Below are positions 33,435-45,100 of a stretch of DNA of 64,000 nt, piece after piece; positions within the stretch are counted from its first letter, which is position 1; each line of letters starts with the position of its first letter. The translations under genes were made by a program, and so were the position numbers. A model generated the notes under the pieces. It had not been told where the DNA came from, did no database searches, and was given only the letters and a program-made list of their open reading frames with translations. The stretch is from Pyrus communis (taxonomy: Eukaryota > Streptophyta > Magnoliopsida > Rosales > Rosaceae): positions 13,935,724 to 13,999,723 of the forward strand of contig NC_084815.1 of NCBI RefSeq assembly GCF_963583255.1. Direction: 5' to 3'.

Positions 33435-33832
33435 TGTTCTTGTGGTGATCGAATTGTGCGACTGAGAACAAGAGTACATATGTTAACCAATGACAACAGT
33501 TATCGATCAGTCCACGCCTTCAAATGGACTACAATGACTATTTGCCCTATGTAATCAATTATTTATCCATGAGCATTCTATTTGTCCTTTTATGTAAATA
33601 ATACACTTTTTAAGTCAAATAATAATTACATTAAAAGTCTAACCATATATTCTCAACCCATAGGGGCATTATTTCTTTTTTCCTTCAATTTTCCCCATGA
33701 ATTTATTCATCTTTCCCAATTGGTACGTAGCATGTAACGTATCAACGCATGGAAAGGCCAAAAAAGGACTAATCAGTAACACAATTGGAAACGTCTGATC
33801 TCAAAACAATTTTTTGTCTGGTCCCAATCTAT
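32842..33832. other. Non-coding region upstream of remorin gene 1
   Basis: No gene seen. Contains a run of 17 G at about 32942-32958 and a compound (AC)n(AT)n microsatellite at about 33376-33432. The last few hundred bases are presumably promoter of the remorin gene. Confidence 0.5.
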
Positions 33833-33841
33833 TATATATAT
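33833..33841 (+). promoter_or_regulatory. Probable TATA box of remorin gene 1
   Basis: TATATATAT preceded by CTAT lies about 220 bp before the ATG at 34063. A plant TATA box sits 25-35 bp before transcription start, which would give a 5' UTR of roughly 190-200 bp. The call is by position and sequence only; other AT-rich runs exist upstream. Confidence 0.45.
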
Positions 33842-34062
33842 GTAACCTCCTACAACACCATCACCTTTCACCTAGGTCTTTCCACCAATCATTTTTCTTG
33901 TAACACACGACAGATTTCCGGATCCCTCAAAGCTAATCTGTTTGTGATCATTGGGCTTATTTAGTTGGCTATAAATTTTGGTGACGGTTGACGTTTATTT
34001 TAATTTCTTTTGAACTTTTTGTTGTGTCTGTGGGAACTGTGGCTAAGCTTAAAGTCTACGTT

Positions 34063-34976
34063 ATGGGAGATCAGGAGGAGCACAAAAGGGCTGAGGGTGA
34101 AACTCCCTCTGTGTCCGCAATACCGCCAACAGCAGAAGAAGTCCCGGCGGTTGTTAAGAACGAAGGAGAAAATCATGCCACTGAAGACAAGAGTGTGATC
34201 CCAATTCCTGAAGAGACGGCATCTCCTCCTCCTGCTGCTCCTGCTGCAGCAGCTGTCAAAGGTGCACACTCCCCTCTATATCTTTCTCTCTATTTCTGAG
34301 CTTTTTAGATAATTATTGTGACATGAAGCCAGACGTACAAAATATAAAATATCTTCACTTTTACGGGTATTTTTCTTGATCGGTGACGTAACTAGACTAA
34401 AGTAATTTGTTGGAGTCACAAAATATTTTTCATATTAGAATTGGGTGGATCAACATTTTGTGCTTATAGAAGATATCAATAAAGATGAATGTTTTGCCTC
34501 AAGAAAAAAAAAATAATAATAAAGATGAATGTTAGCAAGTGATATTGATCTTAGTTCGATAGATAAATCATTTTTGCTTATGTCAAAAAGTAGGAATTCA
34601 TAAACTTATGTACAAATATGAAATTATTTATTAATCTTAAACCCTAAGCACTCCCACTACTTAGTTCTTTTTTTATTAGTTTTTTTTTTTTTTTTTTTTT
34701 TTTGAAATTTTCATGGGAGAAAGGCAATCTAGAAATTATAAAACCTTCACCATTTTTTACCTTCTCACTTTATATATATATAGAAGATAATCAATTTGCG
34801 GATATTCATATTTTGCTCATATTCCTCAACTATCATGTGGAATTTGTTTAACATTCTTAGAGATTGCAGACCCCGCAGTAAAGAAAGGTGTAGGGAGTTC
34901 AACTGACAGAGGTATATATGTCTATGATTTGTTTGTTTCTTTGAATCATTTTCTGTACATCCCTCAGTTGCAAGAG

Positions 34977-35014
<38 letters not shown>

Positions 35015-35768
35015 GTATGTATATTAAAAACTCATCATTTTCTCGTTTTTTTTCTTTTTTTCAGATGTATTGTTTGCAAAAATTGAAATGGAGAAAAGGC
35101 TGGCCTTAATTAAAGCATGGGAAGAAAGTGAGAAGACAAAAGCAGAGAACAAGTAAGTGGTCATGTATAACTTGATTTATAAAATAAATTAATAAAAACA
35201 TGAAAAGTGTTGATCCTTCAAAATAATAATTATTTATAATGCTTGATTAAAGCATTTGAAGTATTCCAACGTTTTCAACGATTGACAGGGCATGCAGAAG
35301 AATGTCAATAGTAGAATTATGGGAAAACAACAAGAGAACCAATGTAGAGGCAGAACTCAGAAAAATTGAGGTAAAATTCTCGAACCTTGGTTGCAAAAAT
35401 AAATGCTTATTAACCACCTGAGCTACAAGGTCTTTACAGTTCTCTTAAAATCCTTCAAGTATGCTTGCAGCTATTTGATCCATATGATTACATTAGAACC
35501 TATTTTGGATACTTGATCAAAGTGTTTTTTCAACCAATCTGCGTAGGAAAAATATGAAAAAAAGAAGGCAGGGTATGCTGAGAAAATGAAGAACAAAGTT
35601 GCTGAAATACATAAAACAGGAGAAGAAAGGAAAGCTATCATTGAAGCCAAGAAAAAAGAGCAATCCCTGAAGGTGGAGGAGACAGCTGCGAAGTTTCGTT
35701 CGACTGGAAATACACCAAAGAAATTGCTGTTGTGGTGCTGCGTCTGTCAGCATTCTGCAGTCAAATAA
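34063..35768 (+). CDS. Remorin family protein (210 aa, five exons)
   Basis: Exons 34063-34261, 34870-34911, 35065-35152, 35289-35370 and 35547-35768, all bounded by GT-AG, with phases 1, 1, 2 and 0. The first ATG of the frame is at 34063 (an earlier in-frame start would be TTG). Residues 1-80 form an acidic, Pro/Ala-rich, probably disordered N-terminus (PEETASPPPAAPAAAAVK at about 49-66). From about 81 the remorin domain follows: MEKRLALIKAWEESEKTKAE, WENNKRTNVEAELRKIEEKY, EKMKNKVAEIHKTGEERKA and FRSTGNTPKKLL. These charged heptads form the coiled coil by which remorins oligomerise on the cytosolic side of the plasma membrane. The protein ends LLLWCCVCQHSAVK; the Cys cluster could be S-acylated for membrane anchoring, but the tail is longer than the usual 'KKLLGCF' end. 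No disruption is seen. Confidence 0.9.
34975..35024. repeat. (AT)n(GTAT)n microsatellite in remorin intron 2
   Basis: An AT run followed by five GTAT units, about 40 bp before the exon 3 acceptor. A poly(T) run of about 23 bp lies in the preceding intron at about 34681-34703. Confidence 0.85.
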
Positions 35769-36414
35769 TGAATCAACCACCAAAACAAAGGGAGGGGCTT
35801 GCTTTCAAATTTGGTTAATTTTGTTGGTTTTTTTATTTGTAGTGCTGCACAGTTTTTTCAATAAGTGCAAAATCAAACACATGCAGAACATTTATAGTTT
35901 ACTATTCTTCTATTTTGACTAAGCTACTAAGAAAAATAGCAAGTTTTGAAAGGGCAAACCTTTTAGAAACAAACGATGGGGACAGAGTGGAGGTATATTT
36001 GAAATTTCTGCCCTCCCTCCAAGCCACTTGTCTTATTGAGCCCTGTACTTCCATAAATCCAGTTGAAAGTTGGGCTTGTCTTCATCAAAGGTTTTCTGAA
36101 CTTAACAAAGCCCAAACGTGAAGCTTCCTCAACTGCAAAATCCCAGGTCCAACAAGGGCTGTGAGAGTGGTAGTACTTACCTAAGTTGCCTTATCAAAGC
36201 AAACTTAACAAATCAACTCCATTGTGCATGAACAAACAAGAATACCTAAAGATGGCCTATTGAGTGCTACGTCAAAATAATGTCGACAGTATTTGACTAG
36301 TAATGGATATATCGTGGGTATTTAATTTTGTGATTTATAACTGACTAGGCTCCATATAAGTATAATGAGGCAAATAGAGATTCCTTACTTAAGGTTGTAC
36401 GTAAATTGTCGACA

Positions 36415-36453
<39 letters not shown>

Positions 36454-36494
36454 TTGGCAAACAATAGAAAAATCTACACTAAATTCATCTAAAT

Positions 36495-36536
<42 letters not shown>

Positions 36537-36732
36537 CAAACACAGTACCTTGAATACATGAGCAAACACTCTTAACCAGCTGAATGACATATAACTTGCA
36601 AATGTCTAAAAATTTTAAATGGCAAGGACCGAACTATATTGACTCCAAATGAAAGTAGTGCAGAGGAAAACTAAACCCTTAAACAAAATCATTTCTCTCA
36701 ATCCACCAATTAATAATTCAAATCATGAACAC
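35769..36732. other. 3' flank of remorin gene 1, non-coding
   Basis: The first 150 bp or so probably include the 3' UTR. A frame at 35915-36121 resembles nothing I know. Microsatellites are (ATT)n at about 36415-36454 and (GA)n at about 36499-36534. Confidence 0.5.
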
Positions 36733-37260
36733 TGTTATGAAATTGACGATATGTGAGCAGTGAAATAAAGTAAATAAGACACAATATTTACGAGGTTCGG
36801 CAAGTGTGCCTAAGCCCTCTGGACAATAGTAGTACTTTCTTTAATTATCTGAAATAATATAAGTACAAAGTAACTCTCACTATTTCCTCTCTTCTCTTTA
36901 GCCTGACTCACTAGTATTTTCTTCTGCATTTCTCTTCTTTCTTTCCTTTCATTCTATCTCTTCTTTTATTTCTTTCTTCTTTTCCTCTTTTCTTTCCTTT
37001 CCTCTGTATGTTTCTCACCTCACTCTTTCCCTTATTCTTCAATTTTTTATAGGCAAAAGTTAGGACTTAACAAAGTCCTAACTTTAATCATCTTTCAAAG
37101 TGAATAGTAAACTTTAATCATCTTTCAAAGTCTTTATTCATACTACTGTTTCAATGGGCATTCACACTGGTTTTTTCACTTTCCCTTGGATGCCCATAGG
37201 TCTTTGATTAACTATCTCATTAAAACTTCTCATGAGATGAATGGATGGTTTGAAGGAAAC
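36733..37260. other. Possible solo LTR or LTR fragment
   Basis: Starts TGTTATGAAATTGACGATAT and contains TTTACGAGGTTCGGCAAG, then TGTGCCTAAGCCCTC. The motif 'ACG(A/T)GGTTCGGCAA...TGCCTA' is common in plant Copia-type LTRs. A 27-bp unit with AACTTTAATCATCTTTCAAA is duplicated at about 37079-37130. No target duplication was found and the right end is lost in a poly(A) run at 37262-37288. Confidence 0.4.
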
Positions 37261-37261
37261 C

Positions 37262-37292
<31 letters not shown>

Positions 37293-39501
37293 CTCACATT
37301 GCTGATGTCGCATACTTTTAGACAAGGTTCTAAAAAATACTAGGCGCTAGTCAGGCAACCGGCTGGGGCTTAGCGCTTAGGTGGCTAGGTGGGCACCTAG
37401 GCGGATTTAAGTAAATTTCTTGTATATCCTATAAATAAGTGCCTATTAACACTTAAAAAAATATTACATGTATGGAATCCATGGATAAGATAATAAAAGA
37501 ATGATAAAATACTAGAAGTAGTGTCTCCAATAAGTCCAAAATTTAAAAGCACATTAAGCATATATGTCATGTAACCATAGTGAGGAGTATTTTAGGATGA
37601 TACATGTACCCAACAAGTTCACAATTTTAAAACCACCTAAAATGCAAAATAAGAAGAATAAGGAACTATTGAAATATGAGAGACTTGCAAAGTTTCAAAG
37701 TTAGGCATTAAACTCTTCTTCTCCATATCCCTCCAAGATTCTCTCTGTGTCGGATTCAAACTCAAACTTCTTCATCATCATCTTCTTCTTCTTTTGTGTC
37801 CTCATCCAATACAAAATCTTCTTCATGAAGTTCTCTTACTCCAACATTTTTAGAACTCCTCGTAGGCTCTAGGGAACTACCCATCTTCGACGTCTCTCCA
37901 ATTCCTGAACCAAGCTCAAGTTCTTCATCACAACCCTTCACAATCCATCCTTGCACCATACTAGTTTCACTTGCTAGTAGTATGTCCACTTTCTTCTCCT
38001 TCTCTTTTTTCTTCTTATTCATGATCTTTACATTGAATTGGACATGGACTAAATTATTTAATCTTGTTGTATCTAGTTTATTCCTTTTCTTTGTATGTAT
38101 ACCTTCAAATGTGCTCCAATTTCTCTCACAATTGGATGAACGTGTAGTCAATGAGAGAATCTTTATAGCCATCGTTTGCAAATTAGGTATACCATTTCCA
38201 TAATTATACCACCATGCAACTAATGAAGAAAAAAACACACAATTAGTAATGAAAATTTAGTAAAGTCAAATTTAATATATATAAAAATAAGCTTATGAGA
38301 AGATTCATACCCGGATTATAGTTGTTATCACGCTCAACGCATCCCATCTCGGCCAAATGTCTTCCAAATCCACCTTCTTTTTCTCTATACTTGTGCATCT
38401 CAACATTTATCACTTGGTTTTGAACCTTATATATATCAGGGAAGGACTTCTCAATACAAATAAAAATCCCCTCTATGACAATTAGATCATGTTGTATGCT
38501 TTGATCTTTGAAGAAGTAATAAGGGTTTAAGAGGTAGCCCGCCAAATGTAATGGACTATCAATAATTTGGAGAATTGGTTGATAGTTGGCCTCATTGCTT
38601 AAGAACCTCTCTAATCTCCATCTTTGCTTTTTGTATCTCTCCATATGAAAACCCCATTGATGGCTTTTTATCCCCATCCACAATTCGAAGTACCTTAACA
38701 AAGGTTCAAACACTTTTAAGCAAAGTGAGACCCCATTCCAAAAATGTGCATTTAATACGGTAGCATATGCCCTTTTTCCCCTTGTAGTCTTAGAATGCTT
38801 GCATTGCTCCCATTCATCAGTAGCAACCATAACCTTCAAATCTTTTTTCTTATCACTCAAGCTTTGCAATGTGAGGAAAGAAGTTGCAAATCTAGTGACT
38901 CCGGGCTTCACTATGTCTCTTTTCTTGGTATGCTTCCTCATCAATGCCAAAGTTTTATGATGTGCGTAAATGAATATAGTGAAAGCCTTTGCCATGTCAA
39001 TAATTCCTTTGAACCTAGGGAGATTACCAATCCCTTGAAGCATGAGATTCAAAGTGTGAGTGGCACATGATGTCCAAATCATGTTTGGCCTCTTTTTCTT
39101 CATCACGTTGGCCGCAACTATATTGTTGGAAGAATTATCGATCACCACTTGAATTACATTTTGAGGCCCATTTTCCTCAACACACTTGTCAACATATTCA
39201 AAAATGTACTCCCTGGTGTGTGCTTCACTAGAGTATTCCTTAAAAGAAAGAAATATGGTGCCTTCCTTGCAATTGATGCACAAATTCATAATGCTTCTTC
39301 TTTTTCGATTGCTCCAAGCATCGATCATGATCGAGCAACCATTCAAAGCCCACTTTTCTTCATGCCTCTTGAGTGACTTTTTTTACTCTTTCTACCTCTT
39401 CCTTCAATAATGGCTCCCTTAATTTGTATTGGCTTGGAGGTAGGTAACCGGGCCAAATTGACCAACCGCTTCCATCAAACGCTTAAAGCGATCATTATCA
39501 A

Positions 39502-42005
39502 TGATGCGAGATTTATATGCACACAAATTAAACCCTCTTTTTGACAATTGTAGTATAAGTATAAGTAGGGATCGTTCTGGACCGGGGATTAGGAGGGATT
39601 GCAAATCACTTGGAAAATGACTCAAAAACGTAAAATAAAGTTTAAAACACTAAACTAAACTCAAGGAATGCGAAGCTAAACGCTTAAAACACTAAAACAA
39701 ACCAAAAGACTCAAACATCACCCAAAACACTCAAAACTGCCTTAAAAACACTTTCTGGGCAGTTTTGAGCACTTTGGTGAATTTGGACGAAATTGGGAAA
39801 TAAATTTAATCAAAACTCTTAAAAACACAAACTAAGATACTTTCTAACTAAATTGGACAAATAAGTAAAGGGGGATTTAGATTTTTACGAAATTAAACTA
39901 AATGTACAGATTGTAAATTAAAGCAAAATGTAAATGTGAATGTGTGATAGAATTGAATGGAATGAAGGCTAGCTAAGGGGTTCATCTCCATACATGTTAT
40001 ACTTGCATAATAAAACGATTTCCAATTGCATTTCAACAAACCATGAATTCTCAATGCTCCAAGTTAATTAGATCCGCTTAAATTAACTTTCAAATCTTCC
40101 TAACGTTATTGAATTGGATGATTGCATACGACAACCCAAAACATTCCCCACAAGTCCCCTACATGATTGCATAATAGAGATACAAGCAAGAATCATTACG
40201 CTCTATGAAAATTATAAGTGTTGACGAGGCATTCGTTACTATGGAATACGCATGAAACTTATGCCAAGAATTCGTTTAACACGATTGTTTATAAGCAACC
40301 TCCACTACTTGTGAATATAAGTTCGTAACTATTAGGTGAAACTCACTTATATTCTAGCGTCATATTCATGCATGAAAATTAAGTGTGCACTCTCAATAAA
40401 CATACATAAATAAGTTATCAATCAAACAGTTAAACGAATTGAATCCATAACTTATGAAACGCAATTAGAAGTAATCAAATCAAAATGCAAGCATAAACAT
40501 ATATTTCGAATCCCCCCCCCCTAGCCAAAGGGGGGGGTTTAGTTCCTCATACGTACAAAACAAAGAGAATTGAAATTAAACATTGAATTCAAAGGAAAAG
40601 AAACACCTAAACATTCCAACAACTCAAACTTGAATTGTATGAACGTTTAGGCCCGCTTCTCTTCCTCTTTGTTGTAGCACAAGGTCTAAGGATTTGTGTG
40701 GAGCGATAGGCATGGCAATGGAGAGAAAAGATGCAGAAAATGGAATGGATTTACACGGCATTGGTTGTGTGATTGTGATGGTGTGTTGTGTGATGATTTT
40801 CTGAATATGGAAGAGTGAATGAATTGTGGCTGCAATGGATGCTTATTTATAGGTGAAGAAGAGGGAACATGACAGCTAGGAACTTGGTGGAAATCTGGAA
40901 TGGTGATGGGAGATGCATGTGGCTGATTTATGCATGTGATTAAAGGGTGGGAGTGCATGTGCTTTGACAGAAATGAAAGGGGATGCACGGCATGGTTGAT
41001 TTCTGGTGGTTGTGAGGTGGAAAGCTAGGTGGAAAGCTGGAATTGCAAAGGGGAATGCATGTGGCTGCAAGGAACTTTGTTTGTGTGCATGTGGAATGGG
41101 ATAGGAGTGCACGACAAGGTTGGAGAAATGATTATGGGTGCATGTGTTGAATGATTTCTTGGTGAGGGATGTGGAGTGGCTGGAATGATGAAAGAATAAA
41201 GGGTGCATGTGGGTTAATTAATTAAAGGGAGTGCATGTGCAATGTTTTAAAGGATGGAATGCATGTGAATATGCTGGAAATCTGATGGTGTGCACGGCAA
41301 TGGTTGGAATGTGCAAGGGAATGTGCTGAAAATGCATGTGAAAGCATGTGAATTAAAGCTAGGGTGAATGTTTTGTGAATGCATGTGGATTAAAGGTTGG
41401 AATGAACATGAAATGCACGACAATGATGGTATTTGGTGCTGAATGATGAAAGGGGAATATGACAGCTAGGTTATGATGATGAATGCATGTGCAAAGTTGG
41501 TTGAATGAAGGTGGGTTATGCACGGCATTGATGGGTTAAGTGATTGAGTGTATGATATGATAAGTGAATGATATGTGGTGAATGATATGTGGTGAATGAT
41601 TAAGGAAGTGTTTAAGTGTTTAAAATAGGGAACAAAGCCCTTCCTTGCATGGCAAGGAAGGGAGACACAAGGAAACACACGGCATTGTCCTAAGGTTGCA
41701 AGGAATGTTGTTTTTGTGTTCTAAAATGCGTAGGAGTCTTCAATGATGCTCAAACATGAGGTCTTTTAGGATTTAACTTTCCTACTTCAAGTCTTCAATT
41801 TCGTCCATCCTCTTGGCTCCAAGCATATGATATCCATTCCAATCTCTAATTTGCTCCAAAAGGCTCCAAAAGGCATCCTTTTGCATACTTTGCCCTTAGA
41901 ACCTGAAAACACACAAAAGAAGCATAAAGGACTAAAATAACTAAAGAAACATAACGTAAATGCACGAGAACAAGCCATTTAAGTCGCATGAATATGCACC
42001 TATCA
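39502..42005 (-). repeat. 3' LTR of the gypsy element (2.5 kb)
   Basis: Bounded by TGATGCGAG and CCTATCA. An AATTCCCCCACACTTAG purine tract (complement) lies just inside at 42006. The LTR contains a C10/G8 inverted pair at 40512-40537 and many GCATGTG motifs between 40900 and 41450. No convincing ORF; the His/Pro-rich minus-strand frames at 40686-41208 come from the repeated motifs. Confidence 0.82.
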
Positions 42006-43799
42006 AATTCCCCCACACTTAGCTTTTGCTAGTCCTCGAGCAAAACAAAACAAAAGAAACCAAAAACAAAACAAAACGAACAAAACACAACCTATACCTT
42101 CCAACAATCGTCTCAGGGATTTCCAATGCACATGACAAGTTAAAAATCATTATTCCCACAGATTTTAGCCACCTTTACACTTAAGTACATTCTTACTCAT
42201 AGTCACCACATACTAGTTCACAATTAAGCATTTAAAACCATGTTTTGAATGTAGTAACATGCCTTAGAGAATTCCCTCAATTCCTTACTAGATGTACTCT
42301 CGTTTTTCACACAGATTTTCTGACTACACACCCTACACTAGGTATATGTGAGAAGATTGATGTAAACATGTAGACGAACACTCACATATGTTATAACAAG
42401 GAAAACATTTTCTGGATTTACGATAATGACATGAATATGATCTCATGAATGGAATGCTACTACTTAGAATGAGAACCAGTGATTCCATAAGCTCATATCA
42501 ATTCCAAACTCCACATTATTGAACACATAACGATCAAGATAGAAGCATAAGGGTTGAAACGGGGCTAAAGGTGTTTGGCTAACAAAGAAGGGATATGGAA
42601 AACAAAGGTTCTTAAAGAAATAGCGAGCAAAGCATTTGAATTAACTTAGAATTCACTTTTGAATGAAAACTCAACTTTTGAACAACAAGGGGGAACAAGC
42701 TCTTTTTCCTTTCTTTTTTGTTTTTCTTTTTCATATGTTTTTTTTTTTTTTTTTTTTTTCTTTTGAATCTCAAAACATACATATAAACTTAAGAACAAAC
42801 ATTCCTTCCCCCACACTCATTTTCTTGCATAATGTAACTCAAAAGGAATTCATTTAAGTCATGCTCACTATCTTTTAAGAACAAGGGTGTGGACTGTCCT
42901 ACACTAGGCTAGGTGAGGATAATGTGGGTTAACAAAGAATAAAGGCTAAACAAGGCTCAACGGGGTTAAAACTTACAACAAATACGAAATATGGGAAGTA
43001 AGGCTATTTGGCTATGGTGGCAACTACACAACTTCATCTTGATATATGTTATTCAATTCAATGTCATGCTTTGAATGAAACGGATATAAGTTCTAGCATT
43101 TAGTTCTATCATGATACAATTGAATTCCAAGTAGCAACCAAGCAAGGAATAATGAGATCATGCAACAACTTTAGAAAACAAAGAATCACAGATTATAACT
43201 CTCCAAATAAGGTAATGGCTCGAGTCTCACAGGGTTGTAGCGTTTGTTTGAGTTCCTTCCTTCAAGCATGTTACAAAAATGAATTTTTCTTTTATGATTG
43301 CATGTGAAGTCATACATTATAACCATAACCAAGCATATACCAAGAGTAAATCAAACTTTTCTCTATGTTTATAACTCTTTTTAACAGTCATGCAATTACA
43401 AACCAAATCCTTATCATTGTGTTGGAAGGTACCCTATGACACAAACACACAAAAACGACTCAAAACACTCTTTTTAGGCTTTTCAAAACATGTTTTTCAA
43501 ATTTTTATGTGATTTTCGGAGTTATAAAAACAAAACATACTAAAACACTCTAAAACAACTTAAAAACACCTTAAAACAGCAAGGAACAACATTTGAAGTT
43601 ATGGGTGATAAAATCCCACGAATTTGCATTAAATAAACTTAGTTACCCCCCCCCCCCCCCCCACACTTAAATCAAACATTGTCCTCAATGTTTTAAGCAT
43701 AGATTCACACAAAACATAAGTAAACACACAAAAAGCAACTAAACATACTAAACATGGCAGAATGTAACTAACAAAGAGAAGAGTTTAGGGACGCAAATC
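42006..43799 (-). other. Gypsy 3' non-coding region with two polypurine tracts
   Basis: The reverse complement parallels 15272-17195 in order and in many short blocks. Purine tracts on the minus strand are AAGTGTGGGGGAATT at the LTR edge and a G17 run near 43646-43662 followed by the same context as the plus-strand copy. A poly(T) run lies at about 42738-42762. No gene. Confidence 0.7.
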
Positions 43800-44030
43800 T
43801 GGTTATGGAGTGTAAATTCCATCTTCTCCTTGGTTGAATGCATGGGTTGATCTTGGTGATTCCACAGGCTTAATCTTGAACTGGTTTCCTCCCATCGTTG
43901 ATTTTCCACAGGCTACTCTTGAACTGGGCTGGAGGATTCTTTTGGTCTCCTCCACTTGTTGATTTTCCTTTGTGCTACTCTTGAACTGGGCAGCAGGATT
44001 CATTTGGTCTCCCCCGAAGGTCTGAGCTTC
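43800..44030 (-). repeat. Imperfect ~66-bp tandem repeat with an open minus-strand frame
   Basis: Three degenerate units share TTGATTTTCC, CTTGAACTGGGC and GGATTCTTTTGGTCTCC. The minus strand reads through them as a 67-codon frame (43803-44003) with repeated FKSSTKENQQVEETKRILQP-like blocks. It is probably a remnant of the gypsy 3' region; function unknown. Confidence 0.55.
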
Positions 44031-44977
44031 CTCCTTTTATCTGTTTCTTTGTTCAATCTTTCCAATTCGTATTGAAGAGGGTTAGAGGATAGCTCAGCAT
44101 ATGCAGTTGTTGCTTGTCTCCACATGCTTCAATGTATCATTTTCACTTGCCTTACTTGCTCCATTGAAGATGACTACTCGAGAGCAACTCTAGGTAAGCA
44201 ACCAGGAATAGATTCCAGGCAGTCGGCTCCAGATCGAAAGACTGACTCCAAGTGCCGGCTGATTGCTTCTTTCACTTTGCCATGCGAGTAAGAACAAGGA
44301 CAAAGAAAAAGACAGGGAAAGAGCATGATATGAGATACTTTTGCTTTTGACCTTGATGATATGAAATACCTTTGCTTTTGAAGAAGCGGTGAATGAATCA
44401 GCACACTTCAATCTATCGTTTCCTCCTGGGTCATCTGTACTCCAGGCATCTGGTATCATCTTTGGGGAAGAGGAAAAAATTGAGTATTTCGAAAGCCTTT
44501 GCTGGGAGTGCGCTCTCAGAGGTGAGGAAGAGTTAGGCATTTTCTTCAGGTCTGCCTTGCCACAAAAGATGAAGGTCGACATATATAGGGATTTCTCAAA
44601 AGCAAGTGGTGGTACTGTTCTTTTACCCTTGTCGACAAACGTCTCTTCGATATCTGAACGACGCCTCTTTGATTTCTGAGCAGGCGCCTCTTCGATTTCT
44701 GAGCAGGCGCCCCTTCGCTTTCTGAACGACACGTAGTAATGCGGATGCGGCTCCTTTTGACAAAGCTGCACGCGTTTTCTGAAAAGCAGAGAAAGCGTCG
44801 TCGAACTTTGCGCTTGTCGGCTAAAGATGTGTAGTTGCGATGATGGCCTCCACGTGTTTTCTAAAAAGAAGAAATCTTTTGACAAAGTTGAACGCGTCTT
44901 CTGAAAAGCCGAGAAAGCGTCGCCTAACTTACGCCGGAAATTCCGGCTTTTTGAATCGGTGGACGCGTCGCCTTGGC

Positions 44978-44987
44978 TTTTTATAGA
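44978..44987 (+). promoter_or_regulatory. Possible TATA box for the coiled-coil ORF
   Basis: TTTTTATAGA lies 113 bp before the ATG at 45101, in an otherwise GC-richer stretch. Plausible by spacing, with a 5' UTR of about 80-90 nt. No other evidence. Confidence 0.35.
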
Positions 44988-45100
44988 GGTATCGATCACC
45001 GCCAACATACACACTCTGAAGATTGCCCATTCTTGAAAATCGACTCCGGCCCTGTAAGATTTAACTCCATCCAACCCTTATCTTTGAACACCTTTGAAAA

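Noticed and set aside
33988..34062. N-terminal extension of remorin 1
   Set aside because: The in-frame upstream start is TTG, not ATG, and the first ATG is at 34063 with a remorin-like acidic N-terminus.
35915..36121. Second small gene downstream of remorin 1
   Set aside because: 68-codon frame without recognisable motifs in the 3' flank; likely chance.
40686..41208. His/Pro-rich minus-strand frames
   Set aside because: They lie in a gypsy LTR and arise from repeated GCATGTG motifs.
44190..45074. 294-codon minus-strand frame
   Set aside because: It lies antisense across the promoter side of the coiled-coil repeat, is low in recognisable content, and is not kept in the paralogue at 59841-62330.
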